A program made the translations under genes and the position numbers. 64,000 nt of DNA from Actinomycetospora straminea (GTDB lineage Bacteria > Actinomycetota > Actinomycetes > Mycobacteriales > Pseudonocardiaceae): contig NZ_JAQZAN010000009.1 in the NCBI RefSeq assembly GCF_028737255.1, positions 1 through 64,000 of the forward strand, in the 5' to 3' direction. Under the pieces are notes generated by a model. The model ran no database searches, had not been told where the DNA came from, and worked only from the letters and a program-made list of their open reading frames with translations. Each line of letters starts with the position of its first letter. Positions within the stretch are counted from its first letter, which is position 1. Shown piece by piece: positions 8,929-18,198 of the stretch.

Positions 8929-10901
8929 CGCACCGGCTCCTCGCCGTCGACGGGACGGTCGGCCCGCGAGACCTCCTCGGCCTGCACGGCCTCCGGGTCG
9001 TCGAACAGCGGGCGGATGTCGCGGGCGGCCATGATCTGGTCGTTGCCGGTGCCCGCGGCGACCATCGGCCAGACCTGCGCGTCGGCGCCGACGGCGAAGT
9101 CGATGACGACGGGCCGGTCGGTGATCGCCATCGCCTGGTTGATCACGCGGTCGACGTCGTCCTTCGACTCGCAGCGCAGCCCCTCGCACCCGAGCGCCTG
9201 CGCGAGCAGGACGAAGTCGGGCACGCGGTGCTTGTGCGTCCCGAGCTCGGTGTTGGAGTAGCGCTCGTCGTAGAACAGCGTCTGCCACTGGCGGACCATG
9301 CCGAGGTTGCCGTTGTTGATGACCGCGACCTTGATCGGGATGCCCTCGATCGCGCAGGTGGCGAGCTCCTGGTTGGTCATCTGGAAGCAGCCGTCGCCGT
9401 CGATGCACCACACCGTGGTGTCGGGGCAGCCGACCTTCGCGCCCATGGCCGCCGGCACGCCGTAGCCCATGGTCCCGGCGCCGCCGGAGTTGAGCCACGT
9501 GCGCGGCTTCTCGTAGGCGATGAACTGCGCGGCCCACATCTGGTGCTGGCCCACGCCCGCCGCGTAGACGGCGTCCGGGCCGGCGATGGCGCCGATCCGC
9601 TCGATGACGTACTCGGGCGAGAGCGTCCCGTCGGCCGGGTCGTCGTAGCCGAGCGGGAAGGTCTGCCGCCAGATCTCGAGCTGCTCCCACCACCCGCGCA
9701 GCTGCTCGTGGCGGGTGTCGCGGTCGACCGCGGAGCTGCGCAGCGCGGCGGTGAGCTCGGTGACGACCTCGCGGGCGTCGCCGACGATCGGGACGTCCGC
9801 GGGGCGGTTCTTGCCGATCTCGGCCGGGTCGATGTCCGCGTGGATGATCTTCGCACCCTGGGCGAACGTCGACAGGTCACCGGTGACCCGGTCGTCGAAG
9901 CGCGCCCCGAGGGCGATGAGCAGGTCGGCCTTCTGCATCGCCGCCACGGCGGCGACGGTGCCGTGCATGCCCGGCATCCCCAGGTTCTGGCGGTGGCCGT
10001 CGGGGAAGGCGCCGCGGGCCATGAGGGTGGTGACCACGGGCGCGCCGGTCTCGTCGGCGAGGTCGAGGAGCTCGGTGGAGGCCTCGGCCTTGATCACACC
10101 GCCGCCGACGTAGAGGACGGGACGACGCGCCTCGCCGATCAGGCGGGCGGCCTCCCGGATCTGCTTGCTGTGCGGCCGGGTGGTCGGCCGGTAGCCGGGC
10201 AGCCGGGTCTCGACCGGCCAGCTGAAGGTGGTCTGCGCCTGCAGGACGTCCTTGGGCAGGTCGACCAGGACCGGGCCGGGACGCCCGGTGGCGGCGATGT
10301 GGAACGCCTCGGCGATCGCCCGCGGGATGTCCGCGGGGTCGGTGACCAGCATGTTGTGCTTGGTGATCGGCATCGTGATGCCGCAGATGTCGGCTTCCTG
10401 GAACGCGTCGGTCCCGATGAGCTTGCGGCCCACCTGTCCGGTGATCGCGACGAGCGGCACCGAGTCGAGCATCGCGTCCGCGAGCGGGGTGACGAGGTTG
10501 GTCGCGCCCGGCCCGGAGGTCGCGATGCAGACGCCGACGCGGCCCGTCGCCTGGGCGTAGCCGGTGGCGGCGTGGCCCGCGCCCTGCTCGTGACGCACGA
10601 GGATGTGGCGCACGAGCTGCGAGTCGAACAGCGGGTCGTAGGCCGGGAGGATCGCCCCGCCCGGGATGCCGAAGACGACGTCGCAGCCGACGGCCTCGAG
10701 CGCGCGGACCAGCGACTGCGCGCCGGTCGCGGGCTCGGGGTCGACGCGGGTGGGACGCGGGGCGTCCGGCGCGACGGGGGTCTGGAGGACGGTGTCCTGC
10801 TGCTCGGTGGGGACGCCGGTACGCGGTGCGGGTCGCCGCGCGGCGCCGTTCGCCGCCGGCCCCGGGGTGCCGGGGGCCGTGGTGGGTCTGGCGTGGGTCA
10901 T
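8925..10901 (-). CDS. ilvB: Acetolactate synthase large (catalytic) subunit
   Basis: A 658-residue ThDP enzyme condensing pyruvate with pyruvate or 2-oxobutyrate. The catalytic Glu lies in [14 protein letters not shown], the FAD/central domain spans roughly 245-400, and the ThDP-Mg motif is [15 protein letters not shown]. About 55 residues of Pro/Ala-rich sequence precede the conserved start, usual in actinobacteria. ATG 10901 has a GAGG site ten bases upstream. Expression is probably controlled by the attenuator between 10953 and 11073. Confidence 0.96.
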   Translation of the reverse strand: MTHARPTTAPGTPGPAANGAARRPAPRTGVPTEQQDTVLQTPVAPDAPRPTRVDPEPATGAQSLVRALEAVGCDVVFGIPGGAILPAYDPLFDSQLVRHILVRHEQGAGHAATGYAQATGRVGVCIATSGPGATNLVTPLADAMLDSVPLVAITGQVGRKLIGTDAFQEADICGITMPITKHNMLVTDPADIPRAIAEAFHIAATGRPGPVLVDLPKDVLQAQTTFSWPVETRLPGYRPTTRPHSKQIREAARLIGEARRPVLYVGGGVIKAEASTELLDLADETGAPVVTTLMARGAFPDGHRQNLGMPGMHGTVAAVAAMQKADLLIALGARFDDRVTGDLSTFAQGAKIIHADIDPAEIGKNRPADVPIVGDAREVVTELTAALRSSAVDRDTRHEQLRGWWEQLEIWRQTFPLGYDDPADGTLSPEYVIERIGAIAGPDAVYAAGVGQHQMWAAQFIAYEKPRTWLNSGGAGTMGYGVPAAMGAKVGCPDTTVWCIDGDGCFQMTNQELATCAIEGIPIKVAVINNGNLGMVRQWQTLFYDERYSNTELGTHKHRVPDFVLLAQALGCEGLRCESKDDVDRVINQAMAITDRPVVIDFAVGADAQVWPMVAAGTGNDQIMAARDIRPLFDDPEAVQAEEVSRADRPVDGEEPVR

Positions 10902-10952
10902 CGGGTGTCTGCCTCGGGAGGGTCGCCGGGTGCGTCACAGGAGCCGGACATG

Positions 10953-11042
10953 AAAAAGCCCCCACCGCCTCGGGGCGGAGAGGGCAGGCGCGTCAGCAGT
11001 TCTCGCGGCGGGCTCGAACGGCCCGTCAGGCGCTGACGCGCC
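10953..11042 (-). promoter_or_regulatory. ilvBNC transcription attenuator
   Basis: Read on the minus strand, the final codons of the leader peptide contain GGCGCGTCAGC (11032-11042), perfectly complementary over 11 bases to GCTGACGCGCC at 10987-10997. Downstream lies a terminator hairpin with GGCGG/CCGCC arms (10965-10978) followed by TTTTT (10953-10957), 50 bases before ilvB. This is the classical arrangement in which ribosome position on the Ile/Leu/Val codons decides whether the terminator forms. Confidence 0.8.
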
Positions 11043-11073
11043 CCGGGAGTACGAGAATTCGCCGCTGGATCAC
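11026..11073 (-). CDS. Branched-chain amino acid leader peptide, 15 aa
   Basis: GTG 11073 to TGA 11026 encodes MIQRRILVLPGRVSA. Seven of the 14 residues after the start are Ile, Leu or Val if the run ILVL and flanks are counted (I, I, L, V, L, V plus A), the expected sensor of branched-chain aminoacyl-tRNA supply. Similar RILVL-type peptides precede ilvB in streptomycetes and corynebacteria. There is no ribosome binding site; TACCCT lies seven bases upstream, so the mRNA probably starts at the GTG itself. Confidence 0.8.
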   Translation of the reverse strand: MIQRRILVLPGRVSA

Positions 11074-11080
11074 GTCGGCG

Positions 11081-11110
11081 AGGGTAGGTGGCCGGTCGAC
11101 GGGTCGTCAA
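11081..11110 (-). promoter_or_regulatory. ilvBNC promoter
   Basis: On the minus strand TTGACG (11110-11105) and TACCCT (11086-11081) are separated by 18 bases, a close match to SigA-type elements. The transcript would begin at or next to GTG 11073. Confidence 0.7.
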
Positions 11111-11148
11111 ACCGGGTCCCCCTGCTGCGCCGGTGGCACCATCGGTGT

Positions 11149-11742
11149 GTGACGAGCGAGCAGACCAGCGAGGAGACGAGCGGCGCGACGCCCCGGACCG
11201 GACCGACCGCACCGAGCGGGCCCGCGACCTTCCGTCCGGTGCCGTTGCCGGCCTTGGTGGCCGTCGGGTTCGTCGCCCTCGGGCTCTCCCCCATCGCGTT
11301 CCAGGGCGGCGCCTGGTTCCTGGTGTTCCTGGTCCCGCTCGTGCTCGCGTTCTGGCTGCTGCGTACCCGGACCGTCGTCGACGACGAGGCGCTGCGGGTG
11401 CTGCTGGCGTGGGGCACGCGCCGCGTCGGGTGGGACGAGGTGGCGACGCTGCGGGTCGTCGACCGGGGCTGGGTGCGCGCCGTGCGCCGTGACGAGGACG
11501 AGGTCGCGCTGGTGGGCGTCCGCACGCGCGACCTGGGCCGGATCGCGGCGGCGAGCGGCGGGCGCATCGACATGCCGACCCCGGAGGAGGTCGCGGACGC
11601 GCGCGACCGCGAGCGCGAGCTCGAGGCCACACGCCTGCGCATCGCCCGGCTCCGCGAGCGGCAGGCGGAGGAGGGTGCTGGGCAGGGTGCGGGACAGAGT
11701 GCTGACCCGGACCCCGCCGAGGCGCCCGAGGAGCGGGCGTAG
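11149..11742 (+). CDS. PH-domain membrane protein
   Basis: A 197-residue protein. A Thr/Ser/Pro-rich N-terminus is followed by two adjacent hydrophobic segments (about 33-50 and 54-70), then a bacterial PH-like domain (DDEALRVLLAWGTRRVGWDEVATLRV) of the bPH_6 kind, and a charged coiled-coil-like tail (ARDRERELEATRLRIARLRERQ). Such proteins flank ilv genes in many actinobacteria; the role is unknown. GTG 11149 is used as the start. It is divergent from ilvBNC and 44 bases upstream of ilvD. Confidence 0.75.
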   Translation: MTSEQTSEETSGATPRTGPTAPSGPATFRPVPLPALVAVGFVALGLSPIAFQGGAWFLVFLVPLVLAFWLLRTRTVVDDEALRVLLAWGTRRVGWDEVATLRVVDRGWVRAVRRDEDEVALVGVRTRDLGRIAAASGGRIDMPTPEEVADARDRERELEATRLRIARLRERQAEEGAGQGAGQSADPDPAEAPEERA

Positions 11743-11786
11743 CCTCGCCGTCACCCCACCACTGATCCACCCCTGAGAGGTCAGCC

Positions 11787-13628
11787 GTGCCGCCGCTGCG
11801 CTCGCGCGTCACCACCCAGGGCCGCAACGCCGCCGGGGCCCGGGCCCTCTGGCGCGCCACCGGCCTCACCGACTCCGACTTCGGCAAGCCGCTCGTCGCG
11901 ATCGCCAACTCCTACACCCAGTTCGTGCCCGGGCACGTGCACCTCAAGGAGCTGGGCGAGCTGGTGGCGGGCGCGGTGCGCGAGGCCGGCGGGGTCGCGC
12001 GCGAGTTCCACACGATCGCGGTGGACGACGGCATCGCGATGGGGCACGGCGGGATGCTGCACTCGCTGCCCAGCCGCGAGGTGATCGCCGACGCGGTCGA
12101 GCACATGGTGCAGGGCCACGCCGTCGACGCCCTGGTGTGCATCTCGAACTGCGACAAGATCACCCCGGGCATGCTCAACGCCGCCATGCGGCTGGACATC
12201 CCCACGGTGTTCGTGTCGGGCGGGCCGATGGAGGCCGGCAAGGCCGTGGTCGTCGACGGCGTCGCGCAGGCGCCGACCGACCTCATCACCGCGATCTCCG
12301 CGTCGGCGTCGTCGCAGGTCAGCGACGAGGGGCTGACCGAGGTCGAGCGCTCGGCGTGCCCGACGTGCGGGTCGTGCTCGGGCATGTTCACCGCGAACTC
12401 GATGAACTGCCTCACCGAGGCCCTCGGCCTCTCGCTGCCGGGCAACGGCTCGACGCTGGCGACGCACGCCGCCCGCCGCGAGTTGTTCCTGCAGGCCGGG
12501 CGCACGGTCGTCGACCTCGCCCGCCGGTACTACGAGCAGGACGACGAGTCGGTGCTGCCGCGGAACGTCGCCTCGAAGCACGCGTTCGAGAACGCGATGG
12601 CCCTCGACGTCGCCATGGGCGGCTCGACCAACACGGTCCTGCACATCCTCGCCGCCGCCCACGAGGCCGAGCTGGACTTCTCGCTCGCCGACATCGACGC
12701 GGTCAGCCGTCGGGTCCCGTGCGTGTCGAAGGTCGCGCCGAATTCGAACCACCACATGGAGGACGTGCACCGCGCCGGCGGCATCCCCGCGATCCTCGGC
12801 GAGCTCGACCGCGCCGGGCTGCTGCACCGCGACGTCCACGCGGTGCACGCGCCGTCGCTCGAGGAGTGGCTCGGGCACTGGGACATCCGCGGCGGCCGGC
12901 CGTCGCCGCAGGCGCTCGAGCTGTTCCACGCCGCGCCCGGCGGGGTGCGCACGGTCGAGCCCTTCTCGACGACCAACCGCTGGTCCTCGCTCGACACCGA
13001 CGCCGCCACGGGCGTGATCCGCGACGCCGAGCACGCGTTCTCGGCCGACGGCGGGCTGGCGGTGCTGCGCGGCAACCTCTCCCCCGACGGCGCGGTGATC
13101 AAGAGCGCCGGGCTGCCCGAGGACGGGCGCTTCTTCCGGGGCCCCGCGCGGGTGGTCGAGAGCCAGGAGGAGGCCGTCTCGGTCATCCTCGGCAAGCAGG
13201 TGCAGCCCGGCGACGTGCTCGTCGTGCGCTACGAGGGCCCGGCGGGCGGCCCCGGGATGCAGGAGATGCTGCACCCGACCGCGTTCCTCAAGGGCGCGGG
13301 CCTCGGCGCGGTGTGCGCGCTGGTCACCGACGGCCGGTTCTCGGGCGGGTCGTCCGGCATCAGCGTCGGACACGTCTCCCCCGAGGCCGCGGCCGGCGGG
13401 ACGATCGGGCTGGTGCAGGACGGCGACGAGATCCTCCTCGACGTCGACAGCCGGCGCATCGAGCTGCTGGTCGACGACGACGTGCTCGCCGAGCGCCGCG
13501 CCAAGATGGACGCCTCGGAGCGCCCCTGGCAGCCCGCCGTCGAGCGCCACCGCACGCTCACCAGCGCCCTGCGCGCCTACGCCAAGCTCGTGACCTCGGG
13601 CGCGACGGGCGCGGTCCGCAGCATCTGA
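11787..13628 (+). CDS. ilvD: Dihydroxy-acid dehydratase
   Basis: A 613-residue Fe-S enzyme that dehydrates 2,3-dihydroxy-isovalerate or -methylvalerate, the third common step of valine and isoleucine synthesis. The cluster and metal cysteines are in [12 protein letters not shown] and [18 protein letters not shown]; the C-terminal half has [12 protein letters not shown] 11787 has GAGAGG six bases upstream. Full length for the family. It is not part of ilvBNC but lies on the other side of its promoter. Confidence 0.95.
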   Translation: MPPLRSRVTTQGRNAAGARALWRATGLTDSDFGKPLVAIANSYTQFVPGHVHLKELGELVAGAVREAGGVAREFHTIAVDDGIAMGHGGMLHSLPSREVIADAVEHMVQGHAVDALVCISNCDKITPGMLNAAMRLDIPTVFVSGGPMEAGKAVVVDGVAQAPTDLITAISASASSQVSDEGLTEVERSACPTCGSCSGMFTANSMNCLTEALGLSLPGNGSTLATHAARRELFLQAGRTVVDLARRYYEQDDESVLPRNVASKHAFENAMALDVAMGGSTNTVLHILAAAHEAELDFSLADIDAVSRRVPCVSKVAPNSNHHMEDVHRAGGIPAILGELDRAGLLHRDVHAVHAPSLEEWLGHWDIRGGRPSPQALELFHAAPGGVRTVEPFSTTNRWSSLDTDAATGVIRDAEHAFSADGGLAVLRGNLSPDGAVIKSAGLPEDGRFFRGPARVVESQEEAVSVILGKQVQPGDVLVVRYEGPAGGPGMQEMLHPTAFLKGAGLGAVCALVTDGRFSGGSSGISVGHVSPEAAAGGTIGLVQDGDEILLDVDSRRIELLVDDDVLAERRAKMDASERPWQPAVERHRTLTSALRAYAKLVTSGATGAVRSI

Positions 13629-13633
13629 CGCGT

Positions 13634-13653
13634 CCCGCCTCGTCCTCGGCGGG
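13634..13653. terminator. Bidirectional terminator hairpin
   Basis: CCCGCC and GGCGGG arms with an eight-base loop lie in the 37-bp gap between the convergent ilvD and the 2-hydroxyacid dehydrogenase gene. Confidence 0.5.
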
Positions 13654-13665
13654 TGCCGGTGCGGC

Positions 13666-14595
13666 TCAGTACCCGTCGACCACCAGGTTCGGCGGGTCCT
13701 CGCCCCGGGCGACGGCCTGGAGCTGGGTGTGCACGACGCGGTAGGCGCGCTCCAGGTGCCCGGGGACGCTGCCGCCGACGTGCGGGGTGATGAGCAGGTT
13801 CGGCGCCGACCAGAGTGGGTGGTCGGCGGGCAGGGGCTCGGGGTCGACGACGTCGACGACGGCCCGCAGGCGCTCGGCGCGCAGCTCCGCGAGCAGGGCG
13901 TCGGTGTCGACGACGGGCCCGCGCGCGGCGTTGACCAGCAGCGCGCCGTCGGGCATGGCCGCGAGGAAGTCGGCGTCGGCGAGCCCGCGCGTCTCGTCGG
14001 TCAGCGGCACGAGCAGCACGACGACGTCGTGGTCGGGCAGGAGGTCGGGCAGCTCGGAGGTGGCGTGCACCCCGTCGCGTGCCCGGCGCCCGACGCGCGT
14101 GATCGCGGCGACGTCGAAGGTCTCGAGGCGGCGGGCGGTCTGCTCGGCGAGGTCACCCGCGCCGGCCAGCAGGACGCGCTTGCCGGTGAGGGTGTCGGTG
14201 ATGTGCTGGTCCCAGCGGCCCTCGTCCTGCGCGCGGACGAACGGCGGGATCTCGCGCAGCACCGCGAGCGTCGCGGCGAGTACCCACTCGGCGGTGACGC
14301 CGCCGTGCGCGCCCTGGCAGTCGGAGAGCCGGACGCCGTCGGGCAGGCGCCCCACCCACATCTCCGCGCCGGCCGACAGGAGCTGCACCAGCCGCAATCG
14401 CGGGCAGCGCTCCACGAGCTTCAGCGCGTCGGTGGTGGCGAGGAAGCCGGGGATGAGCACGGCGGCCCGGTCGGCGGCGTCGGGCAGCGCCTCGGCCTGC
14501 TCGTCGTAGCGCACGAGCTCGAGGCCCTCGATGTCGGCGAGCGCCTCCTCGCCCTCGGCGTGCGGGACGAGGACGGTCACGGGTTCCTGGGCCAC
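13666..14595 (-). CDS. D-2-hydroxyacid dehydrogenase family protein
   Basis: A 309-residue NAD(P)-linked oxidoreductase. The substrate domain is followed by a Rossmann motif (GKRVLLAGAGDLAEQTARRL, noncanonical GAGDLAEQ), catalytic Arg in VNAARGPVVD, Glu near DPEPLPADHPLW and His in ITPHVGG. Substrate unknown. GTG 14595 is chosen; GTG 14580 is an alternative. No Shine-Dalgarno sequence is seen, and TACCCT lies nine bases before GTG 14595, so the mRNA may be nearly leaderless. It is divergent from the sugar-dehydrogenase lipoprotein. Confidence 0.85.
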   Translation of the reverse strand: MAQEPVTVLVPHAEGEEALADIEGLELVRYDEQAEALPDAADRAAVLIPGFLATTDALKLVERCPRLRLVQLLSAGAEMWVGRLPDGVRLSDCQGAHGGVTAEWVLAATLAVLREIPPFVRAQDEGRWDQHITDTLTGKRVLLAGAGDLAEQTARRLETFDVAAITRVGRRARDGVHATSELPDLLPDHDVVVLLVPLTDETRGLADADFLAAMPDGALLVNAARGPVVDTDALLAELRAERLRAVVDVVDPEPLPADHPLWSAPNLLITPHVGGSVPGHLERAYRVVHTQLQAVARGEDPPNLVVDGY

Positions 14596-14672
14596 GGTGC
14601 GCGGAGGGTAGTCCACCCCGGGGCACCCCGTCTCACGGCCGGCACAGCCGCGGACGCCTACTGTGTCCACCC

Positions 14673-15851
14673 GTGCCCGTGTCCGTCGCCCGCGCGAGGT
14701 TCCTCGCGACCCTGACGGTGCTGGCGGTCGTGACGGTGCTGCTGGCCGGGTGCGCCCAGTTCCCCGACGCCGGGCAGGCGCCGTGGCGCGAGCGCCCGGA
14801 CCTCGGCGCCGAGCGCGCCCCGCAGCCCGAGCTGCCCGAGACCGGCGAGCCCACGCCCGCGCCGAACTCCGGCGGCCCGTCGGTGCCCCCGCCGTGCGTG
14901 GACCCGGACCCGCAGGTGGTCGCCACCTGCCTCGCCCCGCTGTCGGCCGTCGTGACCCTGCCCGGCGGGCAGGCCGCGCTGGTGGCCGAGCGCACCACCG
15001 GGCGCATCCTGCGCGTCGCGCCCGAGGAGCCGCCGGAGCCGGTCGCGACCGTCCCCGTCGACGCCGCCGGGGACGGCGGGCTCACCGGCCTCGCGCTCTC
15101 CCCCACCTACGCCGAGGACCAGCTCCTCTACGCCTACGCCACCACGGGCGGCAGCAACGCGGTCGTGCGCATCGCGCCCGGCGACGTCCCGAAGACCGTG
15201 CTGGGCGGCATCCCGCGCGGGGCGTCGGGCAACCGGGGCGCGGTCGGCGTCGAGCCGGACGGCACCCTGCTGGTCGCGACCGGCGACGGCGGCGACCGGG
15301 CCGCGGCGGCCTCGCCGACCTCGCTCGCGGGCAAGCTCCTGCGCATCGACCCGTTCGGGCGTCCCGCCCCGGGCACGCCGAACCCCGCCTCGCCGATCGT
15401 CGGCAGCGGGCTGCACGCGCCCGGCGACGTCTGCGCCGACCCCGCCACCGGGGTCAGCTGGGTGACCGACCGCGCCGGTCCCCGCGACGTGCTCCTCGCC
15501 GTCCGCCCGGGCGAGCCCCCCGGCCCGGGGGCGGCGACCTCGCCGGCCTGGACGTGGCCGGAGCGGCCCGGGGTGGCCGGGTGCGCGGGGTTGCCGGGCA
15601 CGCTCGTCGTCGGGCTGGAGGGCGCGAGCGCGATGTTCGTGCTGCGCCCGACGCCGCAGGGCTCGTTCGTCGGCACCCCGCAGTCGGTGCTGGCCGGCAC
15701 CTACGGGCGCATCACGGCCACGGACGTCGCCTCCGACGGCCTCATCTGGTTCACCACGGCCAACAAGGGTGGCGGCGGGCCGGTCACGCCGACCGACGAC
15801 CGCGTCGTGCGCATCCGGCCGCCGTCGGGCGGGGCGAGCGGGGCGGACTAG
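14673..15851 (+). CDS. PQQ-dependent sugar dehydrogenase-like lipoprotein
   Basis: A 392-residue protein with a lipoprotein signal (LAVVTVLLAGC, Cys near residue 27), a Pro-rich spacer, and a beta-propeller of the soluble glucose/sorbosone dehydrogenase type (GLTGLALSPTYAEDQLLYAYAT, GVEPDGTLLVATGDGGD, GKLLRIDPFGRPAPGTPNP, SGLHAPGDVCADP). It probably oxidises a sugar or alcohol outside the membrane; PQQ use is inferred from the family. Start GTG 14673 has no ribosome binding site, but TACTGT ends eight bases before it, suggesting a leaderless transcript. Confidence 0.85.
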   Translation: MPVSVARARFLATLTVLAVVTVLLAGCAQFPDAGQAPWRERPDLGAERAPQPELPETGEPTPAPNSGGPSVPPPCVDPDPQVVATCLAPLSAVVTLPGGQAALVAERTTGRILRVAPEEPPEPVATVPVDAAGDGGLTGLALSPTYAEDQLLYAYATTGGSNAVVRIAPGDVPKTVLGGIPRGASGNRGAVGVEPDGTLLVATGDGGDRAAAASPTSLAGKLLRIDPFGRPAPGTPNPASPIVGSGLHAPGDVCADPATGVSWVTDRAGPRDVLLAVRPGEPPGPGAATSPAWTWPERPGVAGCAGLPGTLVVGLEGASAMFVLRPTPQGSFVGTPQSVLAGTYGRITATDVASDGLIWFTTANKGGGGPVTPTDDRVVRIRPPSGGASGAD

Positions 15852-15932
15852 CCGGTCCGCCCGGTGATCGAAGTACCGATACGGACACTGAGTGTCTGCG
15901 ACGGCACTTCGCTGACAACCCCCGGACGCACT

Positions 15933-15976
15933 GCGGCCCCGCTCCTCCGGGGGGTGGTCCGGAGGAACGGGGCCGC
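15933..15976. terminator. Strong bidirectional terminator
   Basis: GCGGCCCCG (15933-15941) pairs with 15968-15976 and TCCTCCGG (15943-15950) with 15959-15966, one mismatch between, loop of eight. About 17 base pairs in total, placed between convergent genes. Confidence 0.75.
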
Positions 15977-16016
15977 GGGCTCGCCCGATCTGGGGAGCGG
16001 ACCGGGCGGGGTGCGC

Positions 16017-16505
16017 TCAGCCGAAGGAGAGCACGCTCGAGCCCTGGGCGAGGGCCTCGTCGAGCTGGGCCGCGCCGGCGCCGGTGGCGTCGTGCACCTG
16101 GCCGGTGACCTCGGAGACGGAGCCGGAGATCTCCTGCTCGCCGTCGGTCAGGGAGCTGCCGACCGGGACGCCCGCGTCGTTGAGGTGCGTCTGCAGGTCC
16201 GAGGTCCCCGCCGAGGCGATGCGGTCCACGCCGTGCTGGACCTCGGAGGCCTCGCCGCCGAGGAACTCCTCGCCGCCCTTGACGGTGGTCGGGACGTCGG
16301 TCTCGGGCAGCTCCGCGACGCTGTCGGCGGTGCCGGACACGACGTCCGTGACCGTGCTCGACGTGTTGTCCCAGCTCGGTGCCTCGTCGGCGAAGGCGAG
16401 CGACGCCGTCCCGCCGGTGAGGGCGAGTGCGGCGGCGGCGGTCAGTGCGCCCCGGCCGGCGACCTTGCCGACCGTGCTGGTCGTACGGGCACGGTGTGCA
16501 CCCAT
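16017..16505 (-). CDS. Secreted protein of unknown function, 162 aa
   Basis: ATG 16505 has AGGAGGG five bases upstream. Residues 1-40 form a Sec signal peptide (charged RARTTSTVGK, hydrophobic ALTAAAALALTGG) with likely cleavage after SLAFA. The mature protein is acidic, Ser/Thr/Gly-rich and lacks cysteines; repeated patterns such as VTDVVSGTADSVAELP and ISGSVSEVTGQVHDATG suggest amphipathic helices. I recognise no domain. The 166-bp upstream region is relatively AT-rich. Confidence 0.8.
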   Translation of the reverse strand: MGAHRARTTSTVGKVAGRGALTAAAALALTGGTASLAFADEAPSWDNTSSTVTDVVSGTADSVAELPETDVPTTVKGGEEFLGGEASEVQHGVDRIASAGTSDLQTHLNDAGVPVGSSLTDGEQEISGSVSEVTGQVHDATGAGAAQLDEALAQGSSVLSFG

Positions 16506-16650
16506 GCGGACCCTCCTGTACATCGTTCGGTCTCGGGGGGATGAACCGGACGGTCGTACAGCAGCGATCCACTGTGACGTCCGGTCGAGAAGCCGCTACA
16601 CGCTGCTCCCTGAATCGCCCAACGGAGGGAACTCGTCCGGGTTACGGGTA

Positions 16651-16669
16651 GATCACGAAAAACATGATC
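16651..16669 (-). terminator. Hairpin downstream of gatB
   Basis: GATCACG and CATGATC arms (six of seven paired) around a five-A loop lie 20 bases after the gatB stop. It may end the gatCAB transcript or be an operator for the next gene; the sequence alone does not decide. Confidence 0.35.
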
Positions 16670-16689
16670 GAGATCTCGGGCGGGTCGCC

Positions 16690-18198
16690 TCAGCGACAGC
16701 GCTCGAGCACCAGCTCCTGCACACGAGCCGCGTCGGCCTGCCCGCGGGTGGCCTTCATCACCGCGCCGACGATCGCACCGGCGGCCTTCGTCTTGCCCGC
16801 GCGGATCTTCTCGGCGATGTCCGGCTGCGCCGCGAGCGCCTCGTCGACCGCGGCGGTCAGCGCGCTCTCGTCGCTGACGACCGCGAGGCCGCGCCCGGCC
16901 ACCACGTCGTCGGGCTCGCCCTCGCCGGCCAGCACCCCGTCGACGACCTGGCGCGCCAGCTTGTTGGTCAGCGTGCCCTCGGCGACGAGCGCCACCACGC
17001 GCGCGACCTGCGCGGGCGTGATCGCGAGCTCGGGCAGCGTCACCCCGGCGGCGTTGGCCTGCTGGGTGAGGTACGACACCCACCACGAGCGGGCGGACTC
17101 CGGCGGCGCGCCGGCGTCGACGGTGTCGGCGACGAGGTCGAGCGCGTCGGCGTTGACGAGGTCGCGCAGCTCCTCGTCGGACAGGCCCCACTCGGTCTGG
17201 ATGCGGGCGCGGCGCTCCCACGGGCGCTCGGGCAGGCCCGCGCGCAGCGTCTCGACCCAGTCGCGCGACGGCTCGAGCGGCGGGAGGTCGGGCTCCGGGA
17301 AGAACCGGTAGTCCGCGAACGTCTCCTTCGGGCGGCCCGGCGACGTCGTGCCGGACTGCTCGTCGAAGTGCCGGGTCTCCTGGCGGATCGACCCGCCCGA
17401 GAGCAGCACGCCGGCGTGGCGGCCCATCTCGTAGCGCACGGCACGCTCGACCGACCGCAGCGAGTTGACGTTCTTGGTCTCGGTGCGGGTGCCGAACGTC
17501 GAGGTGCCCTTGGGCATGAGCGAGACGTTGGCATCGCAGCGCATCGAGCCCTGGTCCATGCGCACGTCGGAGACGCCGAGCCCGCGCAGCACGTCGCGCA
17601 GCGCCGTCACGTAGGCCCGCGCGACCTCGGGCGCCCGCACCCCGGCCCCGATGATCGGCTTGGTGACGATCTCGATCAGCGGCACGCCGGAGCGGTTGTA
17701 GTCGAGCAGCGAGTGGTCCGCACCGTGGATGCGCCCGGTGGCCCCGCCGATGTGCAGGGACTTGCCGGTGTCCTCCTCCATGTGCGCGCGCTCGATCTCC
17801 ACCCGCCAGGTCGAGCCGTCGTCGAGCGGCACGTCGAGGTGGCCGTCGAAGACGATCGGGTCCTCGTACTGGGAGATCTGGAAGTTCTTCGGCATGTCCG
17901 GGTAGAAGTAGTTCTTCCGGGCGAACCCGGAGCGCTCCCGGACCTGGCAGTTCAGCGCCAGGCCGATCTTGATCGCGGACTCGACGGCGGTGCCGTTGAC
18001 CCGCGGCAGCGAGCCGGGCAGGCCGAGGCACACCGGGCAGACGTTCGTGTTGGGCTCGGCGCCGAACCGGTTGGCGCAGCCGCAGAACATCTTGGTGGCG
18101 GTGTTGAGTTCCACGTGCACCTCGAGACCCATGACGGGGTCGAAGTGCTCGCAGACCTCCTCCACCGTGTACGGGGCGGACTCGACGGTGGCCGTCAT
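16690..18198 (-). CDS. gatB: Asp-tRNA(Asn)/Glu-tRNA(Gln) amidotransferase subunit B
   Basis: A 502-residue subunit that binds the misacylated tRNA and activates its carboxylate in GatCAB. The catalytic domain begins [18 protein letters not shown], with the paired zinc-type cysteines CGC and CPVC, then [18 protein letters not shown]; the C-terminal YqeY-like domain ends at 16690. ATG 18198 overlaps the gatA stop (ATGA). Confidence 0.95.
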   Translation of the reverse strand: MTATVESAPYTVEEVCEHFDPVMGLEVHVELNTATKMFCGCANRFGAEPNTNVCPVCLGLPGSLPRVNGTAVESAIKIGLALNCQVRERSGFARKNYFYPDMPKNFQISQYEDPIVFDGHLDVPLDDGSTWRVEIERAHMEEDTGKSLHIGGATGRIHGADHSLLDYNRSGVPLIEIVTKPIIGAGVRAPEVARAYVTALRDVLRGLGVSDVRMDQGSMRCDANVSLMPKGTSTFGTRTETKNVNSLRSVERAVRYEMGRHAGVLLSGGSIRQETRHFDEQSGTTSPGRPKETFADYRFFPEPDLPPLEPSRDWVETLRAGLPERPWERRARIQTEWGLSDEELRDLVNADALDLVADTVDAGAPPESARSWWVSYLTQQANAAGVTLPELAITPAQVARVVALVAEGTLTNKLARQVVDGVLAGEGEPDDVVAGRGLAVVSDESALTAAVDEALAAQPDIAEKIRAGKTKAAGAIVGAVMKATRGQADAARVQELVLERCR

